From: Streptomyces maremycinicus | GTDB taxonomy: Bacteria; Actinomycetota; Actinomycetes; Streptomycetales; Streptomycetaceae | Direction: 5' to 3' | DNA: 64,000 bases | NCBI RefSeq assembly: GCF_001184025.1 | Contig: NZ_BBYG01000012.1 | Coordinates: 310,001 to 374,000, forward strand | In this document: one piece after another, positions 16,981 to 24,714 of the stretch | Position numbering within the stretch: position 1 is the first letter of the stretch | Layout: the number at the start of each line of letters is the position of its first letter | Position numbers and translations under genes: made by a program | The notes under the pieces: model-generated | Databases searched by the model: none | Told to the model about the DNA's origin: nothing | What the model saw: only the letters and a program-made list of their open reading frames with translations

Positions 16981-18465
16981 GTGACGACGATGACGGAAGC
17001 GTCCGTACGCGAGTTCAAGATGCCCGACGTGGGTGAGGGGCTCACCGAGGCCGAGATCCTCAAGTGGTACGTCCAGCCCGGTGACACGGTCACGGACGGC
17101 CAGGTGGTGTGCGAGGTCGAGACGGCCAAGGCCGCCGTGGAACTGCCCATCCCCTACGACGGGGTGGTCCGCGCGCTGCACTTCGCCGAGGGCACCACGG
17201 TCGACGTGGGCATGTCGATCATTGCCGTGGACGTGGCGGGAGGGGCGGGCGGTGCCCCGGCCGCCGCCCCGATCGCCGAGGTACCGGCGCAGGCGGCCGT
17301 GCAGGCGCCCGCCCCGGCCCCGGCCGCCCCCGAGGAGCAGCCGGCGGCGCCGCAGGCCGAGGCCGCCAAGTCGGTGGGTTCCGGCCGCCAGCCGGTCCTC
17401 GTCGGGTACGGCGTGGCCGCGTCCTCCACCAAGCGCCGCCCGCGCAAGGGCCAGGAGACCGCGGCCTCCCAGGCCGCGGAGGCGGTCCAGGCGGAGCTGA
17501 ACGGACACGGCGGCACGTCCGCCGTGCGGGAGCGCCCGCTGGCCAAGCCGCCGGTGCGCAAGCTGGCCAAGGACCTCGGCGTCGATCTCGCCACGGTGGT
17601 CCCGTCCGGCCCGGACGGCATCATCACCCGCGAGGACGTCCACGCGGCGGCGGCCCCGGCGGCCCCGGTCGAGCAGGCCGCTCCGGTGGAACGGCCGGAG
17701 CCGCAGGTGACGCAGGCTCCGGTCACCACCCCGGCGGCCGTGCCCGCGCCCTCGTACGACACGGCCCGGGAGACCCGTGTCCCGGTCAAGGGCGTCCGCA
17801 AGGCGACGGCGGCGGCGATGGTCGGTTCGGCCTTCACCGCGCCGCACGTCACGGAGTTCGTGACGATCGACGTCACGCGCACCCTGAAGCTGGTCGAGGA
17901 GCTCAAGCAGGACAAGGACATGCAGGGCCTGCGGGTCAACCCGCTCCTGCTGATCGCCAGGGCCCTGCTGGTCGCCATCAGGCGCAACCCGGAGATCAAC
18001 GCGTCCTGGGACGAGGCGGCGCAGGAGATCGTGGTCAAGCACTACGTCAACCTGGGCATCGCGGCCGCGACCCCCCGGGGCCTGCTGGTCCCGAACATCA
18101 AGGACGCGCACGCCAAGACGCTGCCGCAGCTGGCGGAGTCCCTGGGCGAGCTGGTCTCGACGGCGCGGGAGGGGCGGACGTCCCCGGCCGCGATGCAGGG
18201 CGGCACGGTGACCATCACCAACGTCGGCGTCTTCGGCGTCGACACCGGCACCCCGATCCTCAACCCCGGCGAGTCCGCGATCCTCGCGGTCGGCGCGATC
18301 AAGCTCCAGCCGTGGGTCCACAAGGGCAAGGTCAAGCCACGTCAGGTGACGACGCTGGCGCTGAGCTTCGACCACCGGCTGGTGGACGGGGAGCTGGGCT
18401 CCAAGGTGCTGGCGGACGTGGCGGCGATCCTGGAGCAGCCCAGGAAGCTGATCACCTGGGGTTAG
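16981..18465 (+). CDS. bkdC: Branched-chain 2-oxo acid dehydrogenase E2 (dihydrolipoyl acyltransferase)
   Basis: A 494-residue core of the complex that transfers the acyl group from E1 to CoA. One lipoyl domain (10-85) has the lipoylation site ETAKA with Lys50. An Ala/Pro linker follows, then a peripheral-subunit-binding domain near 184-221 (KPPVRKLAKDLGVDLATV) and the catalytic domain ending in SFDHRLVDG, with His465 and Asp469. GTG at 16981 is favoured by GAGGAGAGG just upstream; ATG at 16990 also fits. E3 must come from elsewhere. From memory, S. coelicolor has two bkd clusters and this corresponds to SCO3815-3817. Confidence 0.88.
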   Translation: MTTMTEASVREFKMPDVGEGLTEAEILKWYVQPGDTVTDGQVVCEVETAKAAVELPIPYDGVVRALHFAEGTTVDVGMSIIAVDVAGGAGGAPAAAPIAEVPAQAAVQAPAPAPAAPEEQPAAPQAEAAKSVGSGRQPVLVGYGVAASSTKRRPRKGQETAASQAAEAVQAELNGHGGTSAVRERPLAKPPVRKLAKDLGVDLATVVPSGPDGIITREDVHAAAAPAAPVEQAAPVERPEPQVTQAPVTTPAAVPAPSYDTARETRVPVKGVRKATAAAMVGSAFTAPHVTEFVTIDVTRTLKLVEELKQDKDMQGLRVNPLLLIARALLVAIRRNPEINASWDEAAQEIVVKHYVNLGIAAATPRGLLVPNIKDAHAKTLPQLAESLGELVSTAREGRTSPAAMQGGTVTITNVGVFGVDTGTPILNPGESAILAVGAIKLQPWVHKGKVKPRQVTTLALSFDHRLVDGELGSKVLADVAAILEQPRKLITWG

Positions 18466-18612
18466 GGCCTGTCCGGCGGCGCACGCCGGACACCCGCAGG
18501 CGGCCGTCGGCCGGGGCTGCGCCTCCCGAGGAGGCGCAGCCCCGGGCCCCGGCGGACCTTGTTCCGCCCCGGCCCGCCCCGCCCCGGCCCGCCCCGGCCC
18601 GCCGCGGCCCGC

Positions 18613-18814
18613 CCCGCGCCTCAGCCCGCCTCGCCCCGCCTCAGCCCGGCTGGGACGCCGGGTCGGGCGCAGCCAATGGGGCCAGCCCACCAGCAGCCGG
18701 CCCGGCGCCAGCGTCAGCTGGGCTCGCGCCGTCTCAGCTCGGCCCGCCTCGCTCCGCGTCAGCCCGCCTCGCCCCGCCTCAGCTCCGTTCGGAGGTCGGG
18801 TTCGGGTGCAGCCA
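18613..18814. repeat. Imperfect direct repeat copying the end of the downstream minus-strand gene
   Basis: The segment at about 18613-18675 resembles about 18752-18814, some 139 bases apart. Both contain CAGCCCGCCTCGCCCCGCCT and, further right, GTCGGG-TCGGG-type then GCAGCCA. The second copy includes the last codons and TGA of the 774-residue gene; the first is a decayed duplicate with no gene. The rest of the 313-base gap (18466-18778) is GC-rich low-complexity CCCGCCCCGGCC-type sequence. Confidence 0.65.
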
Positions 18815-21103
18815 GTGTCTGTCCGTGGTCCAGCCCAGCAGCATTCGGCCGGTGCCCTCGTCGGCCCGGCCGCCCTCGGCGACCTGGTACAGGCCGGTCA
18901 GGGCGGGGGCCAGCCGCCCCGCCACATGGCCGGGGTGCAGGGCCGGCTCATGCGCCAGCCGGCCCAGCGTGCGGGCCCGCTCGCCGGGTGTGCACAGGGA
19001 CAGGTAGAACACCAGCTGCCGCCAGGCGTAGGCCACGTCCTTGATGGTGCTCAGCGGGCGCGGGTTGTTGTGCACGCGGCCGGTCAGCCGGCACACGGTG
19101 GCGAAGGCGCGGCGGGCGAGGTCCGCCCAGCCCGCCTCCGGGTCCACACCGGCCCGGTGGACCAGGGTGGCCAGGTTGTGCGTGGTGAGGATCTGCGCCT
19201 GCTCGATCACCTTGCCGTTCGCGGCCACCGATCCTGCTCCGCGCCGCGACCGCGGTGAGCCGGCCTCGGCCCGCTCGACGCACAGCTTCGCGAACCCGGG
19301 CGAGGTCCTCGCCCCGTACGACGTCGTCAGCGCCTCGCCGGCCTCGACGATCGCCAGGTTGCGGACGGCCCGGTAGTCGACGGCGTAGTAGCGCTCGTAG
19401 AGCGAGCCGCCGCCCAGCAGCTCCGCCGCGATCCGGGCCGCGGCGAGGAACTTCGGGCTGAACGTACCCATGAAGATGTCGGCGGCCAGCTCCTCGACCA
19501 GGGGAGCGCCCAGCTCGGCCCGGCGGGCCAGCACGGACAGCTCACGGATCAGGGGGTTGGGCAGGATCGTGCCGGGGAACGCCTGCACGGCCAGCTCGCC
19601 GAGCTGCCGCAGCGCGACGGCGGACACCGCGCCCGCCTCGCTGTCCGCGCGCTGTCCGGCCACGGCCCGCACCCAGGGCAGTTCCTCCGCCCGCACCTGC
19701 CGCTGGAGATTGAGCAGCAGCAGGGAACGGCGGCTCGCGAACGCCCGGTGGTGGGCGGCCGCGAGCGTGCGCAGCGCGAGGTCGGGGTAGGCCTGCGCGG
19801 TGGTGGCGGCGACGAGCTGCGGTACCAGCTCGGCCAGCACCTCCGCCGAGGGCACGATGCCGCGCTCCACGAGGGTGCCCAGGGGTGCGCTCAGCGCGGC
19901 CTCGACGGGCCGCCGGACGGCGGGCGGAACCCTCGCGCCCGTGGGCAGTCCCGTCTCCCGCGCCTCCTCCTCGCTCACGTCGGCGACGAGCGGCGCGACC
20001 TCGGCCACGCCCGCCCGCTGGTCGAGCCCGGACAGCCGGCGCAGGACCAGCTGGGCCAGCGCGTGGTGCGAGGGCAGTGCCGCCTGCGTGGCCTGCTCCC
20101 GGCGCAGCGCGGTGAGCCGCGGGGAGCCGGGCAGTCCGCGCCGGCGCACCATGGACGTGACGGCGTGCCGCAGCAGCCCGAGCCGGCGCGCGTCGAGTTC
20201 CCGTCCCGCGACGGTCTCCTCCAGCGCCCCGCGCAGGATCCCCAGGTTCTCCTTGGCGCTGCGGTGCTTGGTGCAGTACGTGTGCCGTCCGGCCAGGTCG
20301 CGGTAGCGGCGCAGCAGTTCGGTGCCGCGTCCGCGCCAGGCGGTGTCGGGGGCGCGGGTCAGCACCCGGGCCGGGTGCCCGGCGTCGGCGGTCTCCAGCC
20401 AGTGGGCGAGCAGTTCGTCGCCGAACGGCTGCCACACGGTGAGCGCCTCCCGCTGCGTCTCCACCGCCGCGCTGGGCCGCCGCCGCGCCAGGCTCGCGCC
20501 CGCCTCGGCGACGGTCCGCCGGTGCAGCGTGCCGGCGTCGGGCAGCGGGCGGGCGGCCGGGCGGGGGGTGAACCGCAGGCGTCCCGCGAACGGCGCGAGC
20601 TCCTCGACGAGTGCGACCGCCGCGTCCGTCTCCCCGGCCCGGGCCAGCCAGGCCACGGTGAGCAGGGCGGCCTCCTCGGGGACGGTCACCTCGTACCGTC
20701 CGCCGTCGAGGAGTTCGCCGAGCTGTGCCAGCCCGTCCTCGGTCAGCCAGTACGCGAACAGCGCCTGCCGGTCCGGCGGCACCCCGGCCCGGCGCGCGGC
20801 CTCGGCCTCGTACTCCGTCAGGGGTCCGCCGGCGCTCGGCGCGCCGGTGGCGAAGCCGCCCCGGAGCACCTCGGGTGTCACCCAGGCGGGCAGGTCCCGG
20901 ACCGGTGTGCGGGAGCCGATGGTGAGCAGGCCGTTCGCCATGCCCGCCAGCACGGACCGCCAGGCGCGCTGTCGTTCGCCGGCCCGCCGACGGGTGTCGG
21001 GGTCGTCGTGGGTGAGCGCGGTCCGGAGCGCCCTGGCCAGTTGGCCGGAGGCGTAGCCAGGGTTGGCCTCTGCGAGGTGCTGCTGGTCAGCGTCGTCGTT
21101 CAT
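18779..21103 (-). CDS. Large protein of unknown function (774 residues)
   Basis: I do not recognise a family. The protein is Ala/Leu/Arg-rich and mostly helical, with repeated hydrophobic-amphipathic blocks suggestive of an alpha-solenoid, and no signal peptide or TM segment. Marked spots include YCTKHRSAKENLGILRG near 280, VTSMVRRRGLPGSPRLTALR near 320, FMGTFSPKFLAAARIAAELL near 540 and a C-terminal RVHNNPRPLSTIKDVAYAWR. The ATG at 21103 has no Shine-Dalgarno: the four bases before it join the 3' end of a tRNA-like cloverleaf. Transcription from upstream would therefore carry two tRNA-like domains in the leader. The start could lie further in if this arrangement is misleading. Confidence 0.7.
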   Translation of the reverse strand: MNDDADQQHLAEANPGYASGQLARALRTALTHDDPDTRRRAGERQRAWRSVLAGMANGLLTIGSRTPVRDLPAWVTPEVLRGGFATGAPSAGGPLTEYEAEAARRAGVPPDRQALFAYWLTEDGLAQLGELLDGGRYEVTVPEEAALLTVAWLARAGETDAAVALVEELAPFAGRLRFTPRPAARPLPDAGTLHRRTVAEAGASLARRRPSAAVETQREALTVWQPFGDELLAHWLETADAGHPARVLTRAPDTAWRGRGTELLRRYRDLAGRHTYCTKHRSAKENLGILRGALEETVAGRELDARRLGLLRHAVTSMVRRRGLPGSPRLTALRREQATQAALPSHHALAQLVLRRLSGLDQRAGVAEVAPLVADVSEEEARETGLPTGARVPPAVRRPVEAALSAPLGTLVERGIVPSAEVLAELVPQLVAATTAQAYPDLALRTLAAAHHRAFASRRSLLLLNLQRQVRAEELPWVRAVAGQRADSEAGAVSAVALRQLGELAVQAFPGTILPNPLIRELSVLARRAELGAPLVEELAADIFMGTFSPKFLAAARIAAELLGGGSLYERYYAVDYRAVRNLAIVEAGEALTTSYGARTSPGFAKLCVERAEAGSPRSRRGAGSVAANGKVIEQAQILTTHNLATLVHRAGVDPEAGWADLARRAFATVCRLTGRVHNNPRPLSTIKDVAYAWRQLVFYLSLCTPGERARTLGRLAHEPALHPGHVAGRLAPALTGLYQVAEGGRADEGTGRMLLGWTTDRHWLHPNPTSERS

Positions 21104-21106
21104 AAG

Positions 21107-21179
21107 CCGACGTGGCGGGTGCCGCCCCCGCGCCCTCCGGGTCTCGAGCCCGGTGCTCCGACTGCTGAGCTACACGTCG
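21107..21179 (-). ncRNA. tRNA-like cloverleaf, proximal copy (anticodon-position CGA)
   Basis: On the minus strand these 73 bases fold as a complete tRNA. The acceptor is CGACGTG/CACGTCG, then TA at 8-9. The D stem is GCTC/GAGC with an 8-base loop and the anticodon stem CCGGG/CCCGG with loop CTCGAGA (U33 kept, anticodon CGA). A 5-base variable loop AGGGC and T stem GCGGG/CCCGC with 7-base loop GGCGGCA follow, then discriminator G. The T loop lacks TTC and there is no encoded CCA, so it is not a normal tRNA gene. It ends three bases before the ATG of the 774-residue protein. Confidence 0.6.
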
Positions 21180-21184
21180 ATGAG

Positions 21185-21257
21185 CCGACGTGGCAGGTTC
21201 CGCCCCTGCGCCCTCCGGGTCTGGAGCCCGGCGCTCTGGCTACTGAGCTACACGTCG
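21185..21257 (-). ncRNA. tRNA-like cloverleaf, distal copy (anticodon-position CCA)
   Basis: Same 73-base fold as its neighbour: acceptor CGACGTG/CACGTCG, D stem GCTC/GAGC, anticodon stem CCGGG/CCCGG with loop CTCCAGA (anticodon CCA, as tRNA-Trp), variable AGGGC, T stem GCAGG/CCTGC, loop GGCGGAA. Compared with the proximal copy, the middle T-stem pair changes from A-T to G-C on both sides, a compensatory change that supports a selected RNA structure. The two copies are separated by a 5-base spacer that also follows this copy, giving a 78-bp unit. Confidence 0.6.
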
Positions 21258-21373
21258 ATGAGGCCCGACGGTAGACGTCGAACGCCCGTCCGGACAACCG
21301 TGTTTCGCGCCGGGGAGCCGCGAACGGCCCGTACGCGGGAGCGCGCTGAAAGCCGCTCCCGCGGTTCGGCCCC

Positions 21374-22687
21374 CTACGCGGGCACGTGCACCGTTTCCAC
21401 GCGGCTGGCCACCAGGCGTTCCCGCTCGCGACGGGCCGCCCGGCCGCGCAGCCGCAGGATCTGGCTGACGCCGAGGGCCTGGAGGACGAAGACGCAGGAG
21501 AAGGCGATCGTGTAGTCGTCGCCGGTCGCGTCCAACAGCACGCCGACCGCGAAGAGCGTCGTCATCGAGGCCACGAAACCACCCATGTTGGTGATGCCGG
21601 AGGCCGTTCCCTGACGCTCGGGCGGGTTCGCCGGGCGGGCGAAGTCGAAGCCGAGCATCGAGGCGGGGCCGCACGCGCCCAGGACCGCGCAGAGCGTCAC
21701 CAGCAGCCACATCGGCGCCCGCTCGCCGGGGTAGGCGAGGGTCGCCGCCCACATCAGGGCGGTCGCGCCGACCGTGCTCAGCGCCAGTGGCAGCCGCGCC
21801 TCGTGGTGGCGGGCGACGATCTGGCCGTAGACGAGGCCCACGACCATGTTGCTCAGGACCACCAGGGTCAGGAGCTCACCGGCCGTCGCCCGCGACAGGC
21901 CCTGCGCCTCCACCAGGAACGGCAGGCCCCACAGGAGCAGGAACACCATCGCCGGGAACTGGGTGGTGAAGTGCACCCACAGGCCGAGCCGGGTGCCCGG
22001 CTCGCGCCAGGACGCGGCGATCTGACGGCGCACGTACGCCGCGCCCCGGTGCGGGAACGGCGCGGGCTCGTGGCCCTCGGGGTGGTCCTTCAGGAAGAGC
22101 AGCAGCAGGACCAGGACCACCACGCCCGCCAGCGCGCTGCCGGCGAAGGCCGCCGTCCATCCGACGCCGTGCAGGAGGCGGGCCAGGACCAGGGTCGAGA
22201 CCAGGTTGCCCGCCATCCCCGCCAGTCCCGCGAGCTGGGCGACCATCGGCCCGCGGCGCGCCGGGAACCACCTGGTCCCCAGCCGCAGGACGCTGATGAA
22301 CGTCATTGCGTCCCCGCAGCCGAGCAGCGCGCGTGAGGCGAGGGCCATGCCGTAGGACGGAGAGAAGGCGAAGCCGAGCTGGCCGACCGTGAACAGCACG
22401 ACGCCGATGGTCAGCATCTTCTTCGTGCCGAGCCGGTCGACCAGCAGGCCCACCGGTATCTGCATGCCCGCGTAGACCAGGAGCTGGAGGATCGAGAAGG
22501 TGGACAGGGCCGAGGCGTTGACGTGGAAGCGGTCGGCGGCGTCGAGGCCGGCCACCCCCAGGGAGGTACGGAAGATGACCGCGACGAAGTAGACCGAGAC
22601 ACCGATCCCCCAGACGGCCATCGCGAGCCGTCCGCCCGGCGGATCACCCGGAAGGGTGGAGTTCGGGCCGCGGGAGCCGGCGCTCAT
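21374..22687 (-). CDS. Major facilitator superfamily transporter
   Basis: A 437-residue membrane protein with about 12 helices. TM1 is MAVWGIGVSVYFVAVIFRTS; the loop 2-3 motif A is VDRLGTKKML. RALLGCGDAMTFISVLRLGTRWF is typical of the anion:cation symporter-like or nitrate/sugar-phosphate MFS branches. The charged central loop includes FLKDHPEGHEP. Its ATG overlaps the stop of the upstream GntR gene (22684-22687), so the two form a coupled operon and the GntR protein probably controls this transporter in response to its substrate, which is not evident from sequence. Confidence 0.85.
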   Translation of the reverse strand: MSAGSRGPNSTLPGDPPGGRLAMAVWGIGVSVYFVAVIFRTSLGVAGLDAADRFHVNASALSTFSILQLLVYAGMQIPVGLLVDRLGTKKMLTIGVVLFTVGQLGFAFSPSYGMALASRALLGCGDAMTFISVLRLGTRWFPARRGPMVAQLAGLAGMAGNLVSTLVLARLLHGVGWTAAFAGSALAGVVVLVLLLLFLKDHPEGHEPAPFPHRGAAYVRRQIAASWREPGTRLGLWVHFTTQFPAMVFLLLWGLPFLVEAQGLSRATAGELLTLVVLSNMVVGLVYGQIVARHHEARLPLALSTVGATALMWAATLAYPGERAPMWLLVTLCAVLGACGPASMLGFDFARPANPPERQGTASGITNMGGFVASMTTLFAVGVLLDATGDDYTIAFSCVFVLQALGVSQILRLRGRAARRERERLVASRVETVHVPA

Positions 22688-23355
22688 CGGACGTCCCCGC
22701 GGGCCAGGTGGGAGAACCAGCCGACGTGCCGGTGGACGATCTCGACGGCGGCTTCGGCGTCTCCGGAGCGCAGCGCCCGCAGGATCTCCTCGTGCTCGCC
22801 CAGCGTCTTGGCGATCCGGTCGGGGTGGGAGTGCATCACGGCGACGCCCATCCGCAGCTGGCGGTCACGGAGCTGGTCGTACAGCCTCGACAGGATGGCG
22901 TTGCCGCCGCTGCGGACGATCTCCGCGTGGAAGCAGCGGTCCGTCACGGCGGCCGCGGCCAGGTCGCCCGCCGCGGCCTGCGCCTTCTGCTCGGCGAGCA
23001 GCTCCTCCAGCCGCTCGATGAGCGCGGGTGACGCGGGAACCGCCTTGCGTGCCGCGTGTTCCTCCACCAGCAGCCGGGTCTCCACCACGTCCGCGATCTC
23101 CTGTGCGGAGACCGGCAGGACCAGGGCGCCCTTCTTCGGGTAGAGCTTGATCAGCCCCTCCACCTCGAGGCGCAGCAGCGCCTCCCGGACCGGGGTGCGC
23201 GAGACGCCGACGGCCTCGGCGAGCTCGCCCTCGGTGAGGAGGGTGCCGCCCTCGTAACGGCGGTCCAGCACACCTTGCTTGACGTGGGCGTACACACGGT
23301 CGGCGGCGGGGGGTTGCTTCACGGGGACGGGAGCGGGCGGGGCGGAGGACGGCAT
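22684..23355 (-). CDS. GntR-family regulator, FadR/FCD type
   Basis: A regulator of about 223 residues. The N-terminal winged helix contains GTLLTEGELAEAVGVSRTPV and REALLRLEVEGLIKLYP; the C-terminal all-helical FCD domain has RLLVEEHAARKAV, with metal/ligand-type residues in DRCFHAEIVRSGGN and MHSHPDRIAKTLGEHEEIL. This domain typically binds an organic acid, often with a metal. ATG at 23355 is the conserved start; the frame runs open to 23385. The upstream strand reads TTGTATCTATCC close to the ATG, a likely -10/operator region, so the leader is short. It probably represses itself and the MFS gene. Confidence 0.82.
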   Translation of the reverse strand: MPSSAPPAPVPVKQPPAADRVYAHVKQGVLDRRYEGGTLLTEGELAEAVGVSRTPVREALLRLEVEGLIKLYPKKGALVLPVSAQEIADVVETRLLVEEHAARKAVPASPALIERLEELLAEQKAQAAAGDLAAAAVTDRCFHAEIVRSGGNAILSRLYDQLRDRQLRMGVAVMHSHPDRIAKTLGEHEEILRALRSGDAEAAVEIVHRHVGWFSHLARGDVR

Positions 23356-23385
23356 GCCCACAGGATAGATACAACACGTACCCAA

Positions 23386-23730
23386 CGGGGGGCCGGTCCA
23401 GAATGCGGACCCGTTCCGACCTTCCCCGGCGGACCCGTTCCGACCTTCCCCCGGCGGACCCGTTCCGACCTTCCCCCCGGCGGACCTGCGCCGGCCCGTG
23501 CGGACCGCTTCGACCTCTGTGGAGCGGCACGGACCTCCGCGGAGCCCGGTGCGGTCCGGTGCGGTCCGGGGAACCGGGTGCGGGCCGGGTCAAGTAATCG
23601 GAAATTCGGCCCAGCAAGCGCACAACTTTCTGTGCTACTTACGTGTCACACACATGCGGCCCGTTTTTTTTTATCCCCTCCCCAACTTGGCCGCATCGCA
23701 GGGGCATTCGACGTAATCGGGGTATTTCAG
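23386..23730. repeat. Intergenic region with three progressive tandem repeats and a poly-T inverted repeat
   Basis: Units begin at 23405, 23429 and 23454, each reading GCGGACCCGTTCCGACCTT plus a run of C. The run grows from 4 to 5 to 6 C, so unit lengths are 24, 25 and 26. Further right, ATGCGGCC (23654-23661) and GGCCGCAT (23689-23696) form an inverted repeat enclosing nine T (23664-23672), which is rare in this genome. The remaining sequence is the promoter/leader side of the carboxypeptidase gene. No gene seen. Confidence 0.75.
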
Positions 23731-24633
23731 TTGATAACCGCCACCAAGGGCATCCGAGTCCGCAGGGCCGCATCCGTCGCCGTCACGGTCGGCGCAGTGC
23801 TCGCGACCGGAGCCCTCACCGCGGCACCCGCACAAGCCGTCACGACGCCCACGATCGCCGCCAAGACCGGCTACGTGATGAACAACGCGAACGGCGCCGC
23901 GCTCTACAACAAGGGCATGGACACCAAGCTGTCCACCGGTTCCACCACGAAGATCATGACGGCGAACGTCGTGCTGTCGCAGACGAACCTGAACCTGGAC
24001 GCCAAGGTCACCATCCAGAAGGCCTACAGCGACTACATAGTGGCGAAGGGCGCCTCGTCCGCGCGTCTGATCGTCGGTGACAAGGTAACGGTCCGTCAGC
24101 TGCTCTACGGGCTGATGCTGCCGTCCGGCTGTGACGCCGCGTACGCCCTGGCCGACAAGTTCGGCACGGGCTCCACGCGGGCCGCGCGCGTGAAGAACTT
24201 CATCGCCAAGATGAACAACAAGGCCAAGGCGCTGGGCATGACCCGGACGCACTTCGACTCGTTCGACGGCATCGGCAACGGGTCGAACTACTCGACCGCC
24301 AAGGACCTGTCGAAGCTCGCCAGCAACTCGCTGAAGAGCGCGAACTTCCGCGCGGTCGTCAAGACCAAGTCGTACACCGCCAAGACCATCACCAAGACCG
24401 GCTCCACCCGCACCATGGCGGCCTGGACCAACACCAACACGCTGCTGAGCAGCTACAGCGGCGCCATCGGCGTGAAGACGGGCTCCGGCCCGGAGGCGAA
24501 GTACTGCCTCGTGTTCGCCGCCACCCGCAACGGCAAGACCGTCGTGGGCACGGTGCTGGCCTCCACCAGCGCGTCGGTGCGTGCCGCCGACGCGACGAAG
24601 CTGCTGAACTTCGGCTTCGCCAAGCTGGGCTGA
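23731..24633 (+). CDS. Secreted D-alanyl-D-alanine carboxypeptidase (penicillin-binding protein, S11)
   Basis: About 300 residues. It removes the terminal D-Ala of peptidoglycan pentapeptides outside the membrane. The signal peptide has basic TKGIRVRRAASVAVTVGAVL and a likely cut after APAQA. Catalytic motifs are SxxK in TGSTTKIM, SxN replaced by SGC (LPSGCDAAYALAD) and KTG in GVKTGSGPEAKY. The Asn-to-Cys variant is, as I recall, common in the actinobacterial members. No C-terminal anchor is present, so it is probably released. TTG at 23731 is my best start; the frame is open far upstream without a strong ribosome-binding site, so the exact start is uncertain. Resembles SCO3811. Confidence 0.85.
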   Translation: MITATKGIRVRRAASVAVTVGAVLATGALTAAPAQAVTTPTIAAKTGYVMNNANGAALYNKGMDTKLSTGSTTKIMTANVVLSQTNLNLDAKVTIQKAYSDYIVAKGASSARLIVGDKVTVRQLLYGLMLPSGCDAAYALADKFGTGSTRAARVKNFIAKMNNKAKALGMTRTHFDSFDGIGNGSNYSTAKDLSKLASNSLKSANFRAVVKTKSYTAKTITKTGSTRTMAAWTNTNTLLSSYSGAIGVKTGSGPEAKYCLVFAATRNGKTVVGTVLASTSASVRAADATKLLNFGFAKLG

Positions 24634-24655
24634 CACCCGCTCGACCCGCGCCACC

Positions 24656-24694
24656 GGAACGGGCCCGCCGTGATCCACACGGCGGGCCCGTTCC
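24656..24694. terminator. Perfect 17-bp stem bidirectional terminator
   Basis: GGAACGGGCCCGCCGTG (24656-24672), loop ATCCA, CACGGCGGGCCCGTTCC (24678-24694). It lies between the convergent carboxypeptidase and mycothiol-type genes. Confidence 0.9.
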
Positions 24695-24714
24695 CGTTGT
24701 CCCTGTCCCGCCGG

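Noticed and set aside
21107..21257. Ordinary functional tRNA-Trp and tRNA-Ser genes
   Set aside because: The T loops lack the invariant TTC, D loops are atypical, and CCA is not encoded; a serine tRNA would also need a long variable arm.
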